DNA of 64,000 nucleotides from Flavimaricola marinus (GTDB lineage Bacteria; Pseudomonadota; Alphaproteobacteria; Rhodobacterales; Rhodobacteraceae): positions 124,001 through 188,000 of the forward strand of contig NZ_FXZK01000005.1 in the NCBI RefSeq assembly GCF_900184895.1, written 5' to 3'. Each line of letters starts with the position of its first letter. The stretch's first letter is position 1. The position numbers and the translations under genes are program-made. The notes under the pieces were generated by a model. That model ran no database searches, was not told where the DNA came from, and worked only from the letters and a program-made list of their open reading frames with translations. Of this stretch, positions 57,398-64,000 are shown piece by piece.

Positions 57398-58459
57398 ATG
57401 AGCCATCCCTATGTGGGAATGCCGCCTGAGGCATTCTGGAAAACCGCTGTCGCAGAGACCGACAGAGAGGCCTTTCCCGGCCTCTATCGCCCTGCGTTTG
57501 CCATTACCCATGACACCACCGTCGCCACCGCGGGCAGCTGCTTTGCCCAGCATATCGGCCGCTACCTGCGGATCGCCGGATGCACCGTTCTGGATGCGGA
57601 GCCGCCGCCGCGCTCGATGCCCGAGCCTGTGGCGCAACGCTATGGATATTCTCTGTTCTCAGGCCGTTACGGTAATGTCTATACCGCCCGCCAGATGCGC
57701 CAGCTGCTTGAAGAGGTCGCGGACGGCAGCGCCGAGCACCGATTTGTGTGGGAAAACGACGGCCGCTATCGCGACGCCTTTCGCCCGACCGTCGAACCCG
57801 AGGGCCTCGACAGTGCGGAGGAGGTGATCCTGCACCGCAACTACCATCTCGAGCGCACCAGCCGGATGCTGCAACAGGCGGATGTGTTCGTCTTTACCCT
57901 CGGCCTGACCGAAGCCTGGGAAGACCGCGAGACCGGCCGCGTCTTTCCGATCTGCCCCGGAGTGGCCGGCGGCACCTTCGACCCTGATCAGCATGTGTTC
58001 CGCAATTTCACCCATGCCGAAATTCTGGCCGATCTCTATGCGATTCAAGCGCAGTTGCGCCGCTTCAACCCCGAGATGAAGCTGCTTGTGACCGTCTCTC
58101 CGGTGCCCCTGACGGCGACGGCGACCGGTCAGCATGTGCTGGAGGCGACGAGCTGGTCGAAGGCGACGCTTCGTGCCGCAGCCGGCGAATTCGTGGCCCA
58201 AAGCAAGGATGCCGCCTATTTTCCGTCCTACGAGATCGTCACCCATCCGGCCTCTGGCGGACCGTGGTTCGAGCCCAATCTGCGCAGCGTCAAGATCGAG
58301 GCCGTGGAAAAGGTCATGGCGATCTTCCTCGAGGCGCATGGCCTGCTGGACGGCGCCCCGGCCGAACCCAGCCAGAGCACCGAGCAGAACGAGGACGACA
58401 GCGACAGCGAGGACGATCTGATCTGTGACGATTTGCTGTTGCAGGCCTTTGCCGGATGA
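57398..58459 (+). CDS. GSCFA-domain protein
   Basis: The 353-residue protein has the name-giving motif GSCFA at 46-50. VFVFTLGLTEAWEDRETG lies in the middle and LLVTVSPVPLTATATGQHVLEAT near residue 225, and a late SYEIVTHPASGGPWFEPN holds a His/Pro pair. GSCFA proteins have a GDSL/SGNH-like fold and no proven substrate. It starts a three-gene unit (next start overlaps by 4 bases) with two further GNSH proteins. The C-terminal 40 residues are highly acidic (EDDSDSEDD). Confidence 0.85.
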   Translation: MSHPYVGMPPEAFWKTAVAETDREAFPGLYRPAFAITHDTTVATAGSCFAQHIGRYLRIAGCTVLDAEPPPRSMPEPVAQRYGYSLFSGRYGNVYTARQMRQLLEEVADGSAEHRFVWENDGRYRDAFRPTVEPEGLDSAEEVILHRNYHLERTSRMLQQADVFVFTLGLTEAWEDRETGRVFPICPGVAGGTFDPDQHVFRNFTHAEILADLYAIQAQLRRFNPEMKLLVTVSPVPLTATATGQHVLEATSWSKATLRAAAGEFVAQSKDAAYFPSYEIVTHPASGGPWFEPNLRSVKIEAVEKVMAIFLEAHGLLDGAPAEPSQSTEQNEDDSDSEDDLICDDLLLQAFAG

Positions 58460-59253
58460 CCACGCGCCTTTGCCTGATCGGGAATTCGCATCTGGTCGCA
58501 TTGCAGGAGGCATTGGCGGCAAGGCCGGACCATTGGCCGCTTGATTGCACCTTCGTGCCGTTTCGCGGCACCGCGGCCCGCGACACCGAAATCGTGAACG
58601 GCATTCTGCGCCCCACCAGCGACGAAGCCCGCGCCCAGATGCGCCAGCGCACTGGAGCCGAGGAGGTCGATCTGACCGTCTATGACGCGATTGCCGTGGT
58701 CGGGTTCGGCCTCAAGCAGCAACACGCCCAAACGGTCTGGAAAGACGCCCGCTGGCCCGGACTGCCGTCGTTGGAGCGCCAGGACGATCTTGCCTCCATG
58801 CGCCCGACGATGATCTCGCGCCGCGCCGCCGAGGCGGGGTTGAGCGGCTATTTGCAGAGCCTCACCGGATTTGACGTGGCTGCCCGGGTCGCCGCCGCGA
58901 TGGACTGCCCCGTCTATGTCATCGGCCAGCCCCGGCTGCACGCCCGCGCCTGCCATCATCCGATGGGCCAGTTCTTTGGCCTGTCGCGCGCGATCAAGAT
59001 GGGCGACGCCGCCGAGATCTCGGACCTGTACGAGACCGCGAGTGCCGCGGCCGCCGGGTCCACGGGGGTCAGCGTGCTGCCGCAACCGCGCGAAACCATC
59101 GTCGATCATATCCTGACCGATCCGCCCTATATGGCGGGCTCTGCCCGGATCCGTGGCGAGCACGGCGAGACCGAGCGCGACGACTTCAAGCATCCCAATG
59201 CAGCCTATGGCGCGTTGATGCTGGATCAACTGGCCAGCGTGGTGGCCCGATGA
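58456..59253 (+). CDS. SGNH-like protein A of the GSCFA cluster
   Basis: The 265-residue protein starts with LIGNSHLVAL (GNSH at 9-12), a block-I-like nucleophile motif, and ends with DDFKHPNAAYGALMLDQL, a D-x2-H pair in the place of SGNH catalytic Asp/His. It closely resembles the next gene in both regions and in ILTDPPYM. An esterase or acyltransferase acting on a surface glycan is plausible but not shown. It overlaps both neighbours by 4 bases. It has no signal peptide or membrane segment. Confidence 0.7.
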   Translation: MTTRLCLIGNSHLVALQEALAARPDHWPLDCTFVPFRGTAARDTEIVNGILRPTSDEARAQMRQRTGAEEVDLTVYDAIAVVGFGLKQQHAQTVWKDARWPGLPSLERQDDLASMRPTMISRRAAEAGLSGYLQSLTGFDVAARVAAAMDCPVYVIGQPRLHARACHHPMGQFFGLSRAIKMGDAAEISDLYETASAAAAGSTGVSVLPQPRETIVDHILTDPPYMAGSARIRGEHGETERDDFKHPNAAYGALMLDQLASVVAR

Positions 59254-60065
59254 GCCTGCGCGTCTGCTTTTTCGGCAATTCCCATATCGCCGCCCTGCGC
59301 GAAGCATGGCGCGACGATGCCGCCCGCTGGCCCGGTCTGGAGCCGAGCTTTGTCGGGGCGCACAAGGACCTGCTTCTGAAGACCGTGCATCGCAATGGCC
59401 GCCTCGTGCCGTCGGGCAATGCGACGGCGGATGCGTTTCGCCGCCTCGGCGGGGTAGAGGACGTGGATCTGGGCGCGTTCGACGCCTTTGTCGTGACCGG
59501 CTGCCTGATCTCCGTGGCGACCGCCGCCAATACCTACCGCGATTGCCGCTGGGTCGGATTGCCGTCGCTGGAGGCCAAACACGATCTGGCCGCTGGCCCG
59601 GAGCGTTTGCTGTCCTATGCCGCCGCCCGTGCCTCGATGCAGGCGGCGATGGCCACCCGGCTGGGCCCGAAGTTCGTCACCCATCTGCGTGCCATGACCG
59701 ACAAGCCGATCCTGCTGACCAGCCAACCCCGTGTGAGCGCCGCGATCAAGGCCAAGCGCCGGTCCGTGACCCGTGCCCACCATACCGCCCTGTCCAATGG
59801 CGATGCCGAAGGGTTGAGCGCGATTTTCGAGGATGCCGCCGCCCGCGTGATCGCGGAGTGCGGCGCCCGCTTCGTGCCCCAGCCCGCGCCCACGATCGAG
59901 GATCACATTCTGACCGCCCTGCCCTATATGAATGGCGCCAAACGCCTTACCGCGCGGGGCAATCTGCCGCAGCCCAAGGACGACATCATGCATGCCAACG
60001 CCGCCTATGGGGCGCTGGTCATCGATCAGGTGGTCTCCACCCTGGGCGATAAGGGCAGCGCCTAG
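59250..60065 (+). CDS. SGNH-like protein B of the GSCFA cluster
   Basis: The 271-residue protein starts with CFFGNSHIAALREAW and ends with DDIMHANAAYGALVIDQV, the same two blocks as protein A, with ILTALPYMNGAKR between. It is a tandem paralogue. The Ser in GNSH and the DxxH pair are intact in both copies, suggesting both are active. No signal peptide is present, so the proteins may act in the cytosol, perhaps on a lipid-linked or nucleotide-linked precursor. A terminator-like hairpin follows. Confidence 0.7.
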   Translation: MSLRVCFFGNSHIAALREAWRDDAARWPGLEPSFVGAHKDLLLKTVHRNGRLVPSGNATADAFRRLGGVEDVDLGAFDAFVVTGCLISVATAANTYRDCRWVGLPSLEAKHDLAAGPERLLSYAAARASMQAAMATRLGPKFVTHLRAMTDKPILLTSQPRVSAAIKAKRRSVTRAHHTALSNGDAEGLSAIFEDAAARVIAECGARFVPQPAPTIEDHILTALPYMNGAKRLTARGNLPQPKDDIMHANAAYGALVIDQVVSTLGDKGSA

Positions 60066-60075
60066 TGGGCGCGTC

Positions 60076-60120
60076 TTGGGGCTCTGCCCCAAACCCCGGG
60101 ATATTTTTGACCCAAAGAAG
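60076..60120 (+). terminator. Hairpin and dispersed motif after the GSCFA cluster
   Basis: TTGGGGC-TCT-GCCCCAA forms a short hairpin 11 bases after the last stop of the cluster. It is followed by ACCCCGGGATATTTTTGACCC, which includes the second copy of the dispersed 22-base motif. The combination reads as a transcript end for the cluster and for convergent folE2. Confidence 0.6.
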
Positions 60121-60137
60121 GTGCCGGGGTGCGCGGT

Positions 60138-61241
<1,104 letters not shown>

Positions 61242-61273
61242 CAATCGGCCCCCTCCGGTCGGTCGTGTGATCC

Positions 61274-61304
61274 GATATATGGGCCGATGTTACACCATTT
61301 CCAA
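61274..61304 (-). promoter_or_regulatory. folE2 promoter with possible Zur site
   Basis: On the minus strand TTGGAA (61304-61299) and CATATA (61281-61276) are spaced by 17 bases. Between them ATGGTGTAACAT (61298-61287) matches the Zur-type palindrome ATGTTATAACAT at 10 of 12 bases. Placement in the spacer would allow repression by zinc-loaded Zur. The site is a pattern match only. Confidence 0.4.
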
Positions 61305-61439
61305 TCGCGGCGCGATTTTAGTTGGTTTTGCGGCCTGGTATCACGGCGCCGTGACTGGTGGAGCCGTGACCGTCAGACCTCGACGTCCCTGGTCACCGGC
61401 AACACCCTTGGGCGCTGCCGGCAGTTCGCTCGTCCGGCC

Positions 61440-62618
61440 TCAGAGTGTGCCGATGGCCGAGGTGAGGTCGCCTATCAGGTCTTCGGTGCCTTCGAGACCG
61501 ACCGACAGCCGGATCAGCCCGGGCGTGATCCCAAGCGCCGCCTTCTGCTCGTCGGGCAGCCGTTGGTGCGTGGTGGTCGCAGGGTGCGTCGCGATGGATT
61601 TTGCGTCGCCCAGGTTGTTGGAAATGATGATGATTTCCAGCGCGTTGAGCAGCTTGAAGGCGCGCTCCTGCGAGCCTGCGTCAAAGGCCAGAACGGTGCC
61701 GCCCTGCCCGTTCATCTGTGCCATTGCCAGCGCGTGCTGCTTGTGACCGGCCAATCCGGGGTAGATCACGTTGCTGAGGGCGGATTGCGTGCTGAGCGCC
61801 TCGGCGATGAGCTTGGCGGAGGTGGTTTGCGCCCGCACCCGAAGCTCCATCGTCTCCAACCCTTTGAGCATCAGCCACGCGTTGAAGGGAGAAAGTGCGG
61901 CGCCGGTGTGCTTGAGGTAGGGCTCCACCGTTTTGCGAATGAACTCTTGCGTGCCGAGAATCACGCCGCCCAGCGCCCGGCCCTGACCGTCGATATGCTT
62001 GGTGGCGGAGTAGACCACCACGTCGGCCCCTTGCGCTATGGCGTCGGACCAGACCGGCGTGGCAAAGACGTTGTCGACGATCACCGTGGCACCGACCGCG
62101 TGGGCCAGGGCGGAGACGGCGCGGATGTCGATGATTTCGAGCGTCGGGTTCGACATGCTTTCGAAGAACACCGCCTTGGTGTCGGGCCGGATCGCGGCCT
62201 CCCACTGGCCAAGATCGGTGCCGTCGACGAAGGTCACCTCGACGCCGAAGCGGGTCAGCACCTCTTCGAGGATATAGAGACACGATCCGAACAGCGCCCG
62301 CGACGAGACGACGTGATCGCCCGCCTTGAGCATCGAGGTCAGCGCCCCGTTGACCGCCGCCATGCCGGAGGCGGTGGCGAAGGCGTCTTCGGCCCCTTCG
62401 AGGGCGGCGATCCGTTCTTCGAACATGGCCACGGTCGGGTTGCCGTAGCGGGCATAGATGAATTCGTCGTCGCCGGCCTTGAGGAACCGCGCTTCGGCGG
62501 CCTCGGCGGTGTCGTAGACGAAGCCCTGCGTCATGAAGATCGCCTCGGAGACTTCGTTATACTGGCTGCGACGTGTGCCGCCGTGGACTGCGCGGGTGCG
62601 TTTCGATGTGCTCGTCAT
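61440..62618 (-). CDS. metZ: O-succinylhomoserine sulfhydrylase
   Basis: The 392-residue PLP enzyme of the Cys/Met-metabolism family makes homocysteine from O-succinylhomoserine and sulfide. YARYGNPT, SSRALFGSC, DNVFATPVW and SATKHIDGQGR (Schiff-base Lys) are present. The sequence RVLRR-like loop of cystathionine gamma-synthase is absent, and the metZ-type RYGNPTVAMFEERIAALEGAE is seen. The ATG at 62618 follows AGAGGA. A SAM-II-type riboswitch and a terminator lie upstream, so expression should fall when SAM is abundant. Confidence 0.92.
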   Translation of the reverse strand: MTSTSKRTRAVHGGTRRSQYNEVSEAIFMTQGFVYDTAEAAEARFLKAGDDEFIYARYGNPTVAMFEERIAALEGAEDAFATASGMAAVNGALTSMLKAGDHVVSSRALFGSCLYILEEVLTRFGVEVTFVDGTDLGQWEAAIRPDTKAVFFESMSNPTLEIIDIRAVSALAHAVGATVIVDNVFATPVWSDAIAQGADVVVYSATKHIDGQGRALGGVILGTQEFIRKTVEPYLKHTGAALSPFNAWLMLKGLETMELRVRAQTTSAKLIAEALSTQSALSNVIYPGLAGHKQHALAMAQMNGQGGTVLAFDAGSQERAFKLLNALEIIIISNNLGDAKSIATHPATTTHQRLPDEQKAALGITPGLIRLSVGLEGTEDLIGDLTSAIGTL

Positions 62619-62653
62619 GTCTTTGTCCTCTGGCGGGTGGGGGCCTCCCGCCA

Positions 62654-62686
62654 ATAAAAAACCCCGACACCGGAAAGGTATCGGGG
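62654..62686 (-). terminator. Intrinsic terminator in the metZ leader
   Basis: On the minus strand CCCCGATACC and GGTGTCGGGG form a 10-base stem (one G-U pair) around a TTTCC loop, followed by TTTTTTATT. It lies 16 bases downstream of the SAM-II aptamer end and about 36 bases upstream of metZ, so it can act as the riboswitch expression platform. Confidence 0.85.
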
Positions 62687-62700
62687 CTTGCGCACCCTAG

Positions 62701-62780
62701 ACCCTCTTTAGCGGCTTTGGTTCGGGCGTCTCATAAAGACACCGCTGGTGGCCCGCAATCCGGAAACAAATCGCCACGCG
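62701..62780 (-). ncRNA. SAM-II riboswitch, long-loop type, upstream of metZ
   Basis: Read as minus-strand RNA: P1 arms GUGGC (62777-62773) and GCCAC (62752-62748) enclose a loop with GAUUUG, CCGG and AUUGC, the conserved SAM-II core. An extra hairpin GGUGUC/GACGCC (62743-62725) replaces the short connecting loop. GCUAAAGAGG (62712-62703) is the conserved 3' pseudoknot strand. The order and bases match the SAM-II metX aptamer as I recall it, with the added hairpin seen in the long-loop subtype. Ligand binding is inferred. Confidence 0.8.
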
Positions 62781-62927
62781 CCGCTTGGATAGACCCGGCG
62801 TGCCGTTGCGTCAAGACCGCCCCGGCCCTGACACCCTCTTTGCCCACCGTCACGCAGCTGTCACCCCACGTTCATCCCGGCGTTGCATCCATGTTCTATC
62901 GCACCCCCGAGATATGGCAGGTCTGGC

Positions 62928-63800
62928 ATGAGTGTTTTGGCAGTATCGCAGAGCGCCCTGCCCTCGTCAGAGGCGCTGGCAGCGATGCTGGACCGCCTGC
63001 CCGAAGCCGCCCCGGTCGTCGTCCTCATTCACGGCTATCGCTATGCCCCCGGTGTGCCCGGCCATGATCCGCACGACTTGATCCTGTCGCCGGATGTCCG
63101 CGATCCGAGGCGCCGGATCATCAGCTGGCCCCGCCATTTGCGCCTGTTGGGCGACGACACTCTCGCGGTGGCCTTTGGCTGGAACGCGCGGGGCGGCATA
63201 TGGGGCGCCTATCGCCGGGCGGGCGTGGCGGGACGCGATCTGGCGGAGGTGATCGCCCGCATCAAGGCCGTCGCGCCGGATCGTCCGATCCATGTCCTTG
63301 CCCATTCGCTGGGCGCACGGGTGGCGTTGGCCACCCTGCCCCATTGTCCACGAGGTTCGGTGCAGCGGGTCATCCTGATTGCCGGTGCCGCCTTCCGCGC
63401 CGAGGCGGCGGCGGTGATGGCCTCAGACACAGGTGCGCGACCCGAAGTCCTGCATGTGCGCGGCCCCGAGAACACCTTTTTCGAGGCGCTGTTGCGCGCG
63501 GCCTTTCCCTGGGCCGGCCCGAGCCTCGGCGCGGGATTGCCGGGGGTCGCCGGTTGGGTCGATCTGGCGCTGGACAGGCCGGGCGTGCTGCCGAGCCTGG
63601 CCCGGTTGGGCCACCGCATCGCACCGCATCGTGCCCGGATATGCCATTGGTCGGGCTATACCAGACCGGGCATATTCGGGCTGTATCGCGCGGTCTTGTC
63701 GGGGCGGGTGCCGATGGCCGCGCTGGCCCGTGCGGGCGTGCCGCCTGCAGCGCCCCGTCCGATCCGGCCTCGCAGACGGGCAGGTCAGACCGTCCGCTGA
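62928..63800 (+). CDS. Alpha/beta hydrolase-like protein
   Basis: The 290-residue protein has VVVLIHGYRYAPG (oxyanion region, about 32-44) and VLAHSLGARVAL (nucleophile elbow, about 120-131), then a His-rich C-terminal part with ICHWSGYTRPGIFGLY. It resembles lipase-like or depolymerase-like alpha/beta hydrolases of Rhodobacteraceae without a known substrate. The ATG at 62928 is preferred over an earlier in-frame ATG at 62883 that has no ribosome-binding site. Confidence 0.72.
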   Translation: MSVLAVSQSALPSSEALAAMLDRLPEAAPVVVLIHGYRYAPGVPGHDPHDLILSPDVRDPRRRIISWPRHLRLLGDDTLAVAFGWNARGGIWGAYRRAGVAGRDLAEVIARIKAVAPDRPIHVLAHSLGARVALATLPHCPRGSVQRVILIAGAAFRAEAAAVMASDTGARPEVLHVRGPENTFFEALLRAAFPWAGPSLGAGLPGVAGWVDLALDRPGVLPSLARLGHRIAPHRARICHWSGYTRPGIFGLYRAVLSGRVPMAALARAGVPPAAPRPIRPRRRAGQTVR

Positions 63801-63867
63801 TCGCCCGCTGATCCCCAGTTGGTCGGATTCTTTTGACAATCGACGTGTGTGATATGACATTCCGGTC

Positions 63868-64000
63868 ATGTCCGACGTCTTTACCCCGAATGTCTTGATC
63901 GTGCTGGCAGGCCTGTCTTTCGTGTCAGGCTATCTGGTGATCGATCAGAGGGTGCTGCGGGTGCTGCTGCTGATCGGGTCGGCGCTGTATATCGGCTATT
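63868..64000 (+). CDS. Start of a membrane protein, cut by the window edge
   Basis: From the ATG at 63868 only 44 codons are visible. They encode two hydrophobic segments, VLIVLAGLSFVSGYLVI and VLRVLLLIGSALYIGY, separated by a short DQR turn. TTGACA, a consensus -35 hexamer, lies at 63833-63838. The product could be a small multi-pass protein or the membrane part of a larger regulator; it cannot be named from this fragment. Confidence 0.5.
   Translation, partial: MSDVFTPNVLIVLAGLSFVSGYLVIDQRVLRVLLLIGSALYIGY

Overview
The window is high-GC, densely packed bacterial chromosome and reads as a member of the Rhodobacteraceae (Roseobacter group, Alphaproteobacteria). Pointers are a GcrA cell-cycle regulator, a glyQ-DUF6446-glyS cluster followed by a pyruvate-phosphate-dikinase-like gene, a folB-folP-glmM cluster with a double-length FolB, FolE2, a DUF6455 protein, and a SAM-II-type riboswitch upstream of metZ. 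I see no rRNA, tRNA, CRISPR array, transposase or phage gene. Apart from one AT-richer gene after rimO, it looks like core or stable accessory chromosome.

Layout. 0-3.3 kb: end of a glycerol-type dehydrogenase with a [2Fe-2S] tail, a second FAD oxidoreductase and an FGGY kinase, translationally coupled, then a small lipoprotein. 3.3-8.3 kb: KDG-type sugar kinase, acyl-CoA synthetase and ABC exporter, all on the minus strand. 8.5-12.1 kb: esterase, a small membrane protein, MeaB GTPase, an alpha/beta hydrolase-like protein and rpmB. 12.3-17.5 kb: HrpB helicase, Nudix protein, argF and argD. 17.6-25.3 kb: SulP transporter with Usp, methyltransferase, orphan ABC-2 permease, gcrA, an ArsR/AHSA1 pair with visible operators, and a 2-hydroxyacid dehydrogenase. 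25.5-32 kb: rimO, the AT-richer orphan, small envelope proteins, ppk2 behind an FNR-type palindrome, dgkA, hemolysin-III, and an M48 lipoprotein. 32-38.2 kb: DUF167, HDAC-like deacetylase, nitroreductase, EI24 protein, class V aminotransferase, and two GGDEF proteins separated by a 34-bp tandem repeat. 38.2-44.8 kb: two coupled Lrp/AsnC regulators divergent from ilvC, an EamA transporter, then glmM, folP and folB. 44.9-57.2 kb: SleB-like hydrolase, PPDK-like protein, glyS, DUF6446, glyQ, a SPOR/peptidoglycan-binding pseudoprotease, a ThDP decarboxylase and TrkH. 57.4-64 kb: a three-gene GSCFA/SGNH cluster, folE2, metZ with its riboswitch, an alpha/beta hydrolase and a truncated membrane protein.

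The best leads are: (i) the metZ leader, a SAM-II long-loop aptamer followed by an intrinsic terminator; (ii) the GSCFA plus twin GNSH-protein operon, which I cannot assign to a known pathway; (iii) an envelope protein joining SPOR and peptidoglycan-binding domains to a trypsin fold that has lost its catalytic Ser and His; and (iv) several shared intergenic repeats. All family names come from reading motifs by eye. No database search was run.
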